64,000 bases of DNA from Streptomyces sp. NBC_01255 (GTDB taxonomy: Bacteria; Actinomycetota; Actinomycetes; Streptomycetales; Streptomycetaceae), in the NCBI RefSeq assembly GCF_036226445.1, contig NZ_CP108474.1:6386001-6450000 (forward strand), in the 5' to 3' direction. A program made the translations under genes and the position numbers. Positions within the stretch are counted from its first letter, which is position 1. Each line of letters starts with the position of its first letter. Under the pieces are notes generated by a model. The model ran no database searches and was not told the DNA's origin. It worked only from the letters and a program-made list of their open reading frames with translations. Positions 16,897 to 25,073 of this stretch are shown here, piece by piece.

Positions 16897-18315
16897 ATGT
16901 CCGCATACCCGAACGCCGCCGTCGACACCGCCGCCGTCGAGACCTCCGTCGAGGTCTCCGGCTCCGAGTCCGCCGACCCCTGCTGCGCCGCCCCGCTGCC
17001 CGTCCTCGGCCGGGACGTCACCGTCCCGCTCGTCACCGGCGGCGAAGTGACCTACGCGGCGCTCGACTACGCCGCCAGCGCCCCGGCGCTCCAGCGGGTG
17101 TGGGACGACGTCGCCGCGTACGCCCCCTACTACGGCAGCGTCCACCGCGGCGCCGGCTACCTCTCCCAGCTCTCCACCGACCTCTTCGAGAACAGCCGCG
17201 TCACCGTCGCCGAGTTCCTCGACTGCCGCCCCGGCGACCAGGTCGTCTTCACCCGCTCCACCACCGACTCGCTCAACCTGCTCGCCCGAGCCGTCCCGGC
17301 CGGTTGCGAGGTCTTCGTCTTCGAGACCGAACACCACGCCTCGCTCCTTCCGTGGCAGGACGCCCGCGTCACCTACCTCAACGCGCCGCGCACCCCGGCG
17401 CAGGCCGTCGAGACCCTGGAGCGGGCGCTCGCCGACCGTGACCCGTACGGCCCCGCCCTGGTCTGCGTCACCGGCGCGTCGAACGTCACCGGTGAACTGT
17501 GGCCGGTGAAGGAGCTCGCCGCCGCCGCGCACGCCCACGGCGCCCGGATCGTGCTCGACGCCGCCCAGCTCGCGCCCCACCACCCCGTCTCCGTACAGGA
17601 GTTGGACGTGGACTGGGTCGCCTTCTCCGGACACAAGCTGTACGCGCCCTTCGGCTCGGGCGTCCTCGCGGGCCGCTCCGACTGGCTCCAGGACGCCGAG
17701 CCGTACCTCGCCGGCGGCGGCGCCTCCCGCACGGTGGCGCGCCGGGCCGACGGCGGCGTGGACGTCGAGTGGCACACCACCGCCGCCCGCCACGAGGCCG
17801 GCTCCCCGAACGTCATCGGCGTCTACTCCATCGCCTCCGCCTGCAAGGCGCTCACCGAGGCGGGCTTCGACCAGCTGGTCGCCCGCGAGCAGCACCTGAT
17901 CGACACGGTGCGCGCGGGCCTCGCCGAGGTTCCCGAGGTCAAGGTGCTCTCGCTCTTCGGCGACGACGCGCCCCGCGTGGGCGTCATCTCCTTCGTCGTG
18001 GAGGGCTGGAACAGCTCCCACTTCGCCGCCGCGCTCTCCGCCGAGTACGGCATCGGCGTCCGCGACGGCCTGTTCTGCGCCCACCCGCTGGTCCGCACCC
18101 TGCTCGGCAGCGACCCGCAGGACCCGGGCGAGTGCGGCGCCCCCGAGGCCGCGCCCGGCGAGCGTTCGCTCAACGCCATCCGGGTGAGCTTCGGCGCCGG
18201 TACGCCGGACGAGCACGTGGAGCGGTTCGTCGGCGCCGTGAAGGAGCTCGTCCGGGACGGCGCGCAGTGGAAGTACCGCACCGAGGACGGCCGCTGCGTC
18301 CCGGACCGCGGCTGA
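16897..18315 (+). CDS. Class V aminotransferase / cysteine desulfurase-like PLP enzyme
   Basis: A 472-aa PLP enzyme of the NifS/Csd fold. Visible features are GSVHRGAGYLSQLSTD, FTRSTTDSLNLLA, the ETEHHASLLPW His pair, LDAAQLAPH (Asp contacting PLP) and the PLP lysine in FSGHKLYAPFGSG. Residues 1-40 form an extra, poorly conserved N-terminal extension with a CC pair. ATG at 16897 has GGGAGA 9 nt upstream. It is monocistronic and controlled by a SAM-IV riboswitch, so repression by S-adenosylmethionine is expected and a role in cysteine/methionine or other sulfur metabolism is inferred. The substrate is unknown. Confidence 0.88.
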   Translation: MSAYPNAAVDTAAVETSVEVSGSESADPCCAAPLPVLGRDVTVPLVTGGEVTYAALDYAASAPALQRVWDDVAAYAPYYGSVHRGAGYLSQLSTDLFENSRVTVAEFLDCRPGDQVVFTRSTTDSLNLLARAVPAGCEVFVFETEHHASLLPWQDARVTYLNAPRTPAQAVETLERALADRDPYGPALVCVTGASNVTGELWPVKELAAAAHAHGARIVLDAAQLAPHHPVSVQELDVDWVAFSGHKLYAPFGSGVLAGRSDWLQDAEPYLAGGGASRTVARRADGGVDVEWHTTAARHEAGSPNVIGVYSIASACKALTEAGFDQLVAREQHLIDTVRAGLAEVPEVKVLSLFGDDAPRVGVISFVVEGWNSSHFAAALSAEYGIGVRDGLFCAHPLVRTLLGSDPQDPGECGAPEAAPGERSLNAIRVSFGAGTPDEHVERFVGAVKELVRDGAQWKYRTEDGRCVPDRG

Positions 18316-18328
18316 CCAGTCACTCGTA

Positions 18329-18370
18329 CGGGTGAAGGGGGCCTCCCGAGCGGGAGACCCCCTTCACCCG
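18329..18370. terminator. Bidirectional terminator
   Basis: Long stem from CGGGTGAAGGGGG (18329-18341) with CCCCCTTCACCCG (18358-18370), extended inward by CTCCCG/CGGGAG with one bulge. It lies between the convergent aminotransferase and Lrp-like genes. Confidence 0.85.
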
Positions 18371-18386
18371 TGACGCGTGCGCGGCC

Positions 18387-18668
18387 TCAGGACTCCAGGC
18401 CGATGGCGAAGGCCGCCTCCAGGTCGTGCTGGGAGTACGTACGGAACGCCACGTGCGTGTCCGTGGCCTCGACGCCGGGGATCTTGCTGATGCTTCCGGG
18501 GATCACGTCCGCCAGGTCGTCGTGGCGCGACACCCGGACCATGGCGATCAGGTCGTAGGTGCCGGTCACCGAGAAGACCTCGCTGACGCTGTCGAGCGCG
18601 GCGATCGACTCGGCGATCTCGGGGATGCGGTCCACGCTGGTCTTGATGAGCACGATCGCGGTGATCAC
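18387..18668 (-). CDS. Stand-alone Lrp/AsnC ligand-binding (RAM) domain protein
   Basis: A 93-aa protein consisting only of the alpha-beta RAM domain of Lrp/AsnC regulators (pattern AIVLIKT..., VTGTYDLIAMVRV, ISKIPGVEATDTHVAFRTY). There is no helix-turn-helix, so it cannot bind DNA on its own. Such demi-Lrp proteins bind amino acids and form oligomers, and may modulate full Lrp proteins or enzymes. GTG at 18668 overlaps the stop of the upstream rhomboid gene (GTGA), so the two are co-translated. Function beyond the fold is unknown. Confidence 0.88.
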   Translation of the reverse strand: MITAIVLIKTSVDRIPEIAESIAALDSVSEVFSVTGTYDLIAMVRVSRHDDLADVIPGSISKIPGVEATDTHVAFRTYSQHDLEAAFAIGLES

Positions 18669-19399
18669 GGCTGGCTTTCTCCCTCGGTCGCCGCGGCTGG
18701 AGCCTTCACTCTATCCCCACCCCGGTAGCGGCCCCAGGCGTAGAGGAAGCCGACGGAGAAGCCCACCACATGGGACAGATAGGCGATGCCGGGTCCCGGT
18801 CCGGCCGCTCGCGCCGCCAGCCACTGGAGCACGAACCAGAAGATCAGCACGATCCAGGCGGGGAAGCGCAGCGGCAGGAAGAAGAGGAAGGGGAAGAGGC
18901 TGGTCACACGGGAGCGCGGGAAGAGGAAGAGGAAGGCCCCGAGCACCCCGGAGATCGCCCCGGACGCCCCGACGAGCGTCTGCTCGCTGTTCGCGTGCGC
19001 CACCGCGTACCCGACGAGGGCGAGGTAGCCGGTGCCCAGGTAGAAGAGGGCGAACGCGACGGGGCCCATGCGCTCCTCGGCCATCGCGCCGAAGACGTAG
19101 AGGAACAGCATGTTCCCGAGCAGGTGGAGCCAGCTGCCGTGGACGAAGAGCGCGGTGAACGGCGTGAGCAGGGCGCGGGGTTCGCCGCTCATCAGCTCGG
19201 CGGGGACCACGCCCCAGCGGCGGAAGTACGTGCCCTGGGCCGCCAGGAGCGCGTCGCCCGTGCCGTACACCGGGTTGAGTCCGGAGACCGGGCTCAGCGC
19301 GAAGAGCAGACAGCAGGCGGCGATCAGGCCGTAGGTCACCGTGGGGCCGCCGCGCGTGCCCCGCCAGGCACCGAGAGCCGTCGCTCGCCAGTCGATCAT
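18665..19399 (-). CDS. Rhomboid-family intramembrane serine protease
   Basis: A 244-aa polytopic membrane protein with six or seven predicted helices. The catalytic dyad is visible: Ser146 in GASGAISG and His210 in YLSHVVGF. The oxyanion-side HLLGN motif (His92, Asn96) is also present. Rhomboids cleave transmembrane helices of client proteins inside the bilayer. ATG at 19399 is chosen over a much longer upstream frame because that frame is GC-rich shadow sequence opposite the next gene. Transcribed as rhomboid then RAM protein, sharing a 4-nt overlap. The client is unknown. Confidence 0.92.
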   Translation of the reverse strand: MIDWRATALGAWRGTRGGPTVTYGLIAACCLLFALSPVSGLNPVYGTGDALLAAQGTYFRRWGVVPAELMSGEPRALLTPFTALFVHGSWLHLLGNMLFLYVFGAMAEERMGPVAFALFYLGTGYLALVGYAVAHANSEQTLVGASGAISGVLGAFLFLFPRSRVTSLFPFLFFLPLRFPAWIVLIFWFVLQWLAARAAGPGPGIAYLSHVVGFSVGFLYAWGRYRGGDRVKAPAAATEGESQP

Positions 19400-19556
19400 G
19401 GACAGATCATGGCGTACCGGGGTCGAACTGGACAGAGTGCCTCGCCGTGCTCCGGTGCACCGGCGAGGCCGTAGGGTAACGGGCAGTACAACCGCAGTTC
19501 GACGGCGCACCGCGGCTCCCGCACCTGGTACAGGCAACAGGAAGAAGGACGGCACG

Positions 19557-19799
19557 ATGACGACGGTTCCCCTGCCGACCGCCGAGACCCGCTGGCGCTG
19601 CACGCTGTGCGGCAATCTGACCCGCTTCGACGTGACCCGCTCCTCCAAGGTCGTGGAGTACGTCCATCTGGACCTCGCGGGCGACCCGACGGTCGAGGAG
19701 CGGCAGGTGGTCAGTGAGACCATCGAGTCGGTCCGCTGCCGCTGGTGCAACGCGGTGGACCAGATCGAACTGGTGGACAGGCCGGGCGCCGCCTCCTGA
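19557..19799 (+). CDS. Small zinc-ribbon protein, function unknown
   Basis: An 80-aa protein with two Cys pairs, CTLCG near residue 15 and CRWCN near residue 62, that should bind one zinc as a split ribbon. Between them is a conserved-looking FDVTRSSKVVEYVHLDL strand pair. ATG at 19557 follows AAGGA. It precedes the NYN-domain gene by 33 nt on the same strand and is probably co-transcribed with it, which hints at a nucleic-acid role. I do not recognise a named family. Confidence 0.72.
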   Translation: MTTVPLPTAETRWRCTLCGNLTRFDVTRSSKVVEYVHLDLAGDPTVEERQVVSETIESVRCRWCNAVDQIELVDRPGAAS

Positions 19800-19832
19800 G
19801 GGACGGCGCGGACGACATAGGGGTGACGGATC

Positions 19833-21197
19833 GTGGAGCAGCCCGCGCACGGTGGAGAGCCGGCCGGCGCGGCAGGTGACGCTGCCGAGACGCTCGACCA
19901 CCCACTGACGGAAGGTGTACGTCGGAGGGTCGTCGCGCTGGTCGCGGACGCCTTCGGCGGGCTGACCGTCGCGGAGCTGCCGGCCCCCCTGCGGCAGTAC
20001 GCCCGGTTCACCGCGAGCCGGCGGGCCAAGTTCGCCGGCAACGCGATGGCGGCCGCCCTGGAGAGCGACCCGCTCTTCCGACAGCGGATCGGCGAGCGCT
20101 TCAAGCAGTCCCAGCCCGAACTGGCCGGGGCCGTCGAGACGGGCACCCCGCCCGCCGCCGCCGACCCGGTCGACGTGGCCGCGGCCGCCTATGTGCTGCG
20201 CCCGGCCGGCTGGGTCAAGCTCGTGGCCGCCGCGGGCGAGGAGGCCCTGCGGGCGGACGCCGAGCGGGCCGACGAAGCCGGACGGCGCGAGCTGGAGCGG
20301 CTGCGCGAGGAGCTCGCCGCCGCCAAGGACCGCTCCCGCGGCGAGACGGAGCAGTTGCGCCACGATCTGGACGCCGCCCGCAAGGAAGCGGAATCGCTTC
20401 ACCGCAAGCTGCGCAGCGCCCAGAGCGACGTGAAGCGCGGCGAGGCCGCGATGCGCCGCGCGCAGGGCGAGATCGATGCGGCGAAGGCGGAGGCCGCCGC
20501 CCAGGTGTCGGCCGCCGAGAGCGAGAGCCGGCGGCTCAAGGCCCGGCTCGGCGAGGTGGAAGCGGCCCTGGAGGCGAGCCGCAGGACCGCCCGTGAGGGC
20601 CGCTCCGTGGAGGACATGCGGCTGCGGCTGCTGCTCGACACGGTGCTGGACGCGGCCCAGGGGCTGCGCCGCGAACTGGCACTGCCGCCCGTGTCCGTAC
20701 ATCCGGCGGACACCGTGGACGCGGTGGAGCCGGGGCGGATGTCCCCGAAGGACATCGCGGCGCGGGCGCTCTCCGAGACCGATCCGGCGCTGCTCGACCA
20801 GTTGCTCGCGCTGCCTCAGGCCCATCTGGTCGTCGACGGCTACAACGTCACCAAGACCGGCTATCCGACGATGCCGCTGGAGAAGCAGCGGCTGCGGCTG
20901 CTCGGGAGCCTCTCGGCCCTCGCGGCCCGGTCGGGCGCCGAGGTCACCTGTGTCTTCGACGGGGCCGAGCTGGCGGCGCCGGTGCTGCTCGCGCCGCCGC
21001 GCGGGGTGCGGGTGCTCTTCTCCAAGCCCGGTGTCACGGCGGACGAGTTGATCCGGCAGCTGGTGCGGGCCGAGCCGCCGGGGCGCCCCGTGGTGGTGGT
21101 CTCCACCGACCGCGAGGTCGCCGACGGGGTCGCGAAGGCGGGTGCGCGGCCGGTGGCGTCCGCCTTGTTGCTGAAGCGGCTTTCGCGGCTCTCGTAG
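19833..21197 (+). CDS. Coiled-coil NYN (PIN-like, YacP-type) domain protein, probable RNA nuclease
   Basis: A 454-aa protein in three parts. Residues 1-150 are a helical region with FTASRRAKFAGNAMAAAL. Residues about 150-270 are a long Glu/Ala/Arg-rich coiled coil. The C-terminal 165 residues are a NYN domain of the YacP/DUF901 type: LVVDGYNVTKTGYP with the first catalytic Asp, TCVFDGAEL, and VVVSTDREVADGV with later acidic residues. YacP-like NYN domains are predicted metal-dependent RNases; B. subtilis Rae1 is a ribosome-associated example. GTG at 19833. Target RNA and link to the upstream zinc-ribbon protein are unknown. Confidence 0.85.
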   Translation: MEQPAHGGEPAGAAGDAAETLDHPLTEGVRRRVVALVADAFGGLTVAELPAPLRQYARFTASRRAKFAGNAMAAALESDPLFRQRIGERFKQSQPELAGAVETGTPPAAADPVDVAAAAYVLRPAGWVKLVAAAGEEALRADAERADEAGRRELERLREELAAAKDRSRGETEQLRHDLDAARKEAESLHRKLRSAQSDVKRGEAAMRRAQGEIDAAKAEAAAQVSAAESESRRLKARLGEVEAALEASRRTAREGRSVEDMRLRLLLDTVLDAAQGLRRELALPPVSVHPADTVDAVEPGRMSPKDIAARALSETDPALLDQLLALPQAHLVVDGYNVTKTGYPTMPLEKQRLRLLGSLSALAARSGAEVTCVFDGAELAAPVLLAPPRGVRVLFSKPGVTADELIRQLVRAEPPGRPVVVVSTDREVADGVAKAGARPVASALLLKRLSRLS

Positions 21198-21319
21198 CCA
21201 CCTCGTAACTCCTGGGCGTTTTGCCCGAATTCTGGATGGCGCACCGTCAAGTCGCCATCACTGCCCGTACGGTGTGTGTAAACAAAGTGCTGCGTGGGCA
21301 ATATTTTTGCCAGTGGGAT

Positions 21320-21349
21320 TTGAACTGATCACAACTTGGTCACTAGGGT
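21320..21349 (+). promoter_or_regulatory. Candidate promoter of the first NlpC/P60 gene
   Basis: TTGAAC (21320-21325) and TAGGGT (21344-21349) with an 18-bp spacer fit a HrdB-type promoter. Transcription from here would give a leader of about 100 nt before the GTG at 21456. Confidence 0.42.
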
Positions 21350-21375
21350 CAGGCTTCGAACCTTCGCGCGGTCGA

Positions 21376-21408
21376 TCACCCATCCGGGGTGACGGCGGAG
21401 GAACCGCC
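21376..21408 (+). promoter_or_regulatory. Structured 5' leader before the NlpC/P60 gene
   Basis: Two adjacent small hairpins, TCACCC/GGGTGA (21376-21392) and GGCGG/CCGCC (21394-21408), lie in the predicted leader, followed by a C/G-rich run up to the ribosome site. Cell-wall hydrolase genes of Streptomyces are often under c-di-AMP (ydaO) riboswitches, but I cannot identify the conserved ydaO blocks here, so this is listed only as structured RNA. Confidence 0.3.
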
Positions 21409-21455
21409 TGCCCCTCACGGGTCGGGCGGCTCTGAGGAAGAAGGAGCTCGCCTTC

Positions 21456-22502
21456 GTGGCGTCCCACCGTCGACCCAAGCAGCCGAGCCGTGCCCGTGTG
21501 ACCGTGCTCACCGCGGCCGCGGCCGCCGCCGTCGCACTCTCCGCCCAGTCCGGAGCCCAGGCGGCCCCCAAGCCCAAGATCGACGAGGTCAAGTCGAAGG
21601 TCGACGAGCTCCACCACGAGGCCGAAGAGGCCACGGAGCAGTACAACCAGGCCGAGGAGCGCCGCGGCAAGCTCCAGGAGGAGATCAGCAACCTCCAGGA
21701 CAAGGTCGCCCGCGGTCAGCAGGAGCTCAACACCCTGCGCGACCAGATCGGTTCGGTCGCCACCGCGCAGTACCGCTCCGGTGGCATCGACCCGGCGCTC
21801 CAGCTCTTCCTCTCCGCCGACCCGGACACCTACCTCGACAAGGCGTCCGCGATCGACCAGCTGAGCGCCCAGCAGGCCGACGTCCTCACCTCGATCCAGG
21901 CCAAGCAGCGGACCCTCGCGCAGCAGCGCGCCGAGGCGACCACGAAGCTGGCCGACCTCGAGGACGTCCGCAAGACGCTCGGCGAGAAGAAGAAGAAGTA
22001 CCAGGGCAAGCTCGCCGACGCGCGACAGCTCCTCAACACCCTCACGGCGGCCGAGAAGGCCAAGCTGGAGCAGGAGGAGCGGGCGAAGGAGCAGCGGGCC
22101 AGCCGCGCTGCCAACGAGCGGGTCGACCTGGGCAACGAGGCCCCCGCTTCCGGTCTGGGCGGCCGGGCGCTCGCCGCCGCCGCCACGCAGATCGGCAAGC
22201 CGTACGCCTCCGGCCAGGAGGGCCCGAACTCGTACGACTGCTCCGGTCTGACCCAGTGGGCCTACGGCCAGGCCGGCGCCAACATCAGCCGCGTCACCTA
22301 CACCCAGCAGAACGACGGCCAGAAGATCGGCCGCAGCCAGCTCGCGCCGGGCGACCTGGTCTTCTTCAACGGGCTGTCGCACGTGGGTCTGTACGTGGGC
22401 AACAACACGATCCTGCACGCCCCCAAGCCGGGCGCCAACGTCCGGTACGAGTCGATGAGCTACATGGGCACGTTCCAGTTCGGTGTCCGCGTCGGAGGCT
22501 GA
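21456..22502 (+). CDS. Secreted NlpC/P60 peptidoglycan endopeptidase (RipA-like), copy 1
   Basis: A 348-aa exported hydrolase. It has a signal peptide (cleavage near AQA-AP, residue 37), a long coiled coil (about 40-205) that in RipA/CwlO-type proteins holds the enzyme inactive or docks to FtsEX-like partners, and a C-terminal NlpC/P60 domain with the catalytic triad Cys262 (YDCSGL), His309 (LSHVGLY) and His321 (LHAP). It should cut D-Glu-meso/LL-DAP bonds in stem peptides. GTG at 21456 with GAAGAAGGAG upstream. Followed 190 bp later by a close paralogue. The matching mycobacterial locus also has an NlpC/P60 gene (Rv2190c, from memory). Confidence 0.94.
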   Translation: MASHRRPKQPSRARVTVLTAAAAAAVALSAQSGAQAAPKPKIDEVKSKVDELHHEAEEATEQYNQAEERRGKLQEEISNLQDKVARGQQELNTLRDQIGSVATAQYRSGGIDPALQLFLSADPDTYLDKASAIDQLSAQQADVLTSIQAKQRTLAQQRAEATTKLADLEDVRKTLGEKKKKYQGKLADARQLLNTLTAAEKAKLEQEERAKEQRASRAANERVDLGNEAPASGLGGRALAAAATQIGKPYASGQEGPNSYDCSGLTQWAYGQAGANISRVTYTQQNDGQKIGRSQLAPGDLVFFNGLSHVGLYVGNNTILHAPKPGANVRYESMSYMGTFQFGVRVGG

Positions 22503-22561
22503 CACGCCCCGCCCCGGCATGCCGCCCAAACGGGTGGTTCGGCCGGACACGTGCTGACCTG

Positions 22562-22598
22562 ACGCCCCGCCGGTGACCTGTGATCTCCGGCGGGGCGT
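22562..22598 (+). terminator. Terminator between the two NlpC/P60 genes
   Basis: Perfect 12-bp stem ACGCCCCGCCGG/CCGGCGGGGCGT with a 13-nt loop, followed by CACTTTGTG. It shows the two paralogues are separate transcription units. Confidence 0.78.
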
Positions 22599-22692
22599 CA
22601 CTTTGTGTGCCCGGCGGCTTCGTTGGACGCGACGTGATCAGCGGCTACTGTCTGCCGCGCCAGTCTGCGTCGAGCCGAACGGAGCGCGATTA

Positions 22693-23715
22693 GTGGCGTC
22701 CCACCGCCGACCCGCGAGGGTCACCGTCCTGACCGCAGCCGCCGCGGCCACCGCGGCGGCGTCCCTCGGGGCCGTCCCCGCGAGCGCCGACCCGGGGCCC
22801 ACGAGCGCGGCCACCCGGGCCACGGTCGACCGCCTCTTCGAGGAGGCCGAGAAGGCCACCGAGGGCTACAACAAGGCGGACGAGAAGACGGACGCGCTGC
22901 GCAGGACGGTCTCCCGGGCGCAGGACGGACTCGCCCGCGGCCAGGAGCGCATCAACCACATGCGGGGCGCCCTCGGCGCGGTCGCCGGGGCCCAGTACCG
23001 CTCCGGCGGCATCGACCCGGCCCTCGCGCTGCTGCTCTCCTCCGACCCGGACAGCTACCTGGAACGCGCCTCCGCCCTCGACCGTGCCACCGCCCGGCAG
23101 GGCGCCGCGCTCAGCGAGCTCCAGCGGGAGCAGCGCAGGCTGAACCAGAGGCGGGACGAGGCGCGCACCGCCCTCGCCGAGCTGGAGCGCAGCCGGGCCG
23201 ACGTCGCCCGCCACAAGCGCGCCGTCGAGCGCAAGCTCGCCGAGGCCCGCCGGATCCTCGCCTCCCTCACCGTCGAGGAGCGCGCCGACTACGACCGCGC
23301 CTCCCGCTCCGGCGGGCGCGCGGACGCCACCGGGGAGCTGCCGCCCCTCGCCGACCTCGGCCCCGGCTCCTCGCGGGCCTCCGCCGCGGTGATCGCCGCC
23401 CGCAGCGCGATCGGCAAGCCGTACGTCTGGGGGGCGACCGGGCCCACCGGCTTCGACTGCTCGGGCCTGATGGTCTGGTCGTACCGGCAGGCCGGGATCA
23501 GCCTGCCGCGCACCTCCTCGGCCCAGCGGTACGCGGGCCGGCAGGTGCCGCTCTCGCAGGCGCAGCCCGGCGACCTGGTCACGTACCGCGGCGACGCCAG
23601 CCATGTGGGGATCTACGCGGGCAACGGACAGGTCATCCACGCCCCCTATCCGGGGGCGCGGGTCCGCTACGACCCGGTGAACATGATGTCGAACGTGACG
23701 GTGACGCGAGTCTGA
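22693..23715 (+). CDS. Secreted NlpC/P60 peptidoglycan endopeptidase (RipA-like), copy 2
   Basis: A 340-aa paralogue of the preceding gene, with the same order: MASHRRP-type start, signal peptide, coiled coil with the shared QYRSGGIDPAL and SDPDSYL motifs, then an NlpC/P60 domain with Cys256, His304 and His316. The linker before the catalytic domain differs, and the coiled coil is more Arg-rich than in copy 1, which is Lys-rich. GTG at 22693 follows GGAG by 8 nt. A tandem duplication is the simplest origin. The two separate promoters suggest they are used at different times or places in wall growth. Confidence 0.94.
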   Translation: MASHRRPARVTVLTAAAAATAAASLGAVPASADPGPTSAATRATVDRLFEEAEKATEGYNKADEKTDALRRTVSRAQDGLARGQERINHMRGALGAVAGAQYRSGGIDPALALLLSSDPDSYLERASALDRATARQGAALSELQREQRRLNQRRDEARTALAELERSRADVARHKRAVERKLAEARRILASLTVEERADYDRASRSGGRADATGELPPLADLGPGSSRASAAVIAARSAIGKPYVWGATGPTGFDCSGLMVWSYRQAGISLPRTSSAQRYAGRQVPLSQAQPGDLVTYRGDASHVGIYAGNGQVIHAPYPGARVRYDPVNMMSNVTVTRV

Positions 23716-23785
23716 GCCCGGGGCGGAGCGCCGATCCCGCAGTACCGGAAGCGGTACCGGCCGGTCCGACCGTACGATCGGGGGC

Positions 23786-25021
23786 GTGGCAGGTCAGGGG
23801 TGTGGAGCGCGGCGACCGGCCGTGGCCTGCCTGCTCGCCCTGCTGCTCACGCTCACGGGCCTCGCCGGCTGCACGGCGGGCGGCTCCGGCGGCCCGGCCA
23901 CGGCCGTGGTGTCCCGGGAGATACAGACGCTCCTCGACACGCACGCCAGGGCGCTCCTCGACCGTGACGAACCCGCCTTCCGGGCCGCCCTCGACCCCGC
24001 GTACGCGCCGACCGCCCTCACCGAGTTCCGGCGGCTCGGGAAGGTGCCGCTCGACGACTGGAGGTACCGGGTCACCGGCGTCGAACGCACCGGCGAGGGC
24101 CGGGCGACCGTCCGCGCGGAGCTCGGTTACCGGCTCGCGGACCACGACATCGGCTTCGCGACCAGTCGCCGCGTCCTCGACCTGGCCGAGCGGGACGGGC
24201 ACTGGTACATGACCGGTGACCGGCCCGCGGAGGGCGCGCCGCGGCAGCTGTGGGAGCAGGGGGACGTACGGACCGTCCGGGGCTCCCGCTCGCTGGTCCT
24301 CGGCGTCGGCCAGGACCCGGAGCGGCTCCAGGAGATAGCGGCGGCGGCTGATCGGGCGATCCCCGTCGTGAGCGAGGCCTGGCCCTCGGCGTGGGCCGAC
24401 GCGGTCGTCGTCCTCGTCCCCGGCTCGCTGGAGGCGATGGGCGGGCTCCTCGGGGCGCCGGGCAGCTCCTACCGGGGGATCGCCGCCGTCACCACGGGGG
24501 AGACCGCGGGCGGGGCGGACGCGCCCGCGGACCGGGTCATCGTCAACCCCGAGGCGTACGGGCTCCTCGGAGCCTTCGGCCGGCAGCTCGTCCTCACCCA
24601 CGAGACGGTCCACGTCGCCACCCGGGCCCACACCTCCCCGGCCACCCCGGTCTGGCTCTCCGAGGGCTTCGCCGACTGGGTCGGCTACCGGGGCACCGGC
24701 CGGACGCCCGCCCAGGCGGCCCCCGAGCTGGCCCGCGCGGTCCGCGCGGGCGAACTGCCCGCCCGGCTTCCGGAGGACGCGGACTTCGGCTTCGGCGGCG
24801 ACGCGGAGGCGCTCGCGCGGGCCTACGAGGGCGGCTGGCTCGCGTGCGCGCTGATCGCGGAACGCTGGGGCGAGACGGAGCTGACCGCGTTCTACCGGGC
24901 GGTGGGGGCGCATCCGGGCCGGGAGGGCGCGGTGGAGAAGGCGCTCCAGGAGGTCCTGGACACCACACCGGAGGAATTCACGGCCGCGTGGCGGACGTAC
25001 CTGGGGGAGCGGCTCGGCTGA
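23786..25021 (+). CDS. Lipoprotein zinc metallopeptidase-like protein (gluzincin motif)
   Basis: A 411-aa predicted lipoprotein with lipobox LAGC (Cys29). Residues about 40-160 look like an NTF2-like or Ig-like accessory region. The C-terminal half has HETVH at 272-276 and a downstream SEGFADW with Glu293, the HExxH...E pattern of MA-clan gluzincins. GTG at 23786. Located 70 bp after the second NlpC/P60 gene on the same strand, so all three may contribute to envelope maintenance. The substrate is unknown; the peptidase call rests on the zinc motif, not on overall similarity. Confidence 0.8.
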   Translation: MAGQGCGARRPAVACLLALLLTLTGLAGCTAGGSGGPATAVVSREIQTLLDTHARALLDRDEPAFRAALDPAYAPTALTEFRRLGKVPLDDWRYRVTGVERTGEGRATVRAELGYRLADHDIGFATSRRVLDLAERDGHWYMTGDRPAEGAPRQLWEQGDVRTVRGSRSLVLGVGQDPERLQEIAAAADRAIPVVSEAWPSAWADAVVVLVPGSLEAMGGLLGAPGSSYRGIAAVTTGETAGGADAPADRVIVNPEAYGLLGAFGRQLVLTHETVHVATRAHTSPATPVWLSEGFADWVGYRGTGRTPAQAAPELARAVRAGELPARLPEDADFGFGGDAEALARAYEGGWLACALIAERWGETELTAFYRAVGAHPGREGAVEKALQEVLDTTPEEFTAAWRTYLGERLG

Positions 25022-25073
25022 GGCGGCGCTCGGTGTCTCCGCGGCCGGATTTCCTTCCCTCCCCCTGTAGGGG

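Noticed and set aside
21356..21450. c-di-AMP (ydaO) riboswitch before the NlpC/P60 gene
   Set aside because: Expected by analogy with other Streptomyces wall hydrolase genes, but the conserved ydaO core blocks could not be found; only two small hairpins are certain.
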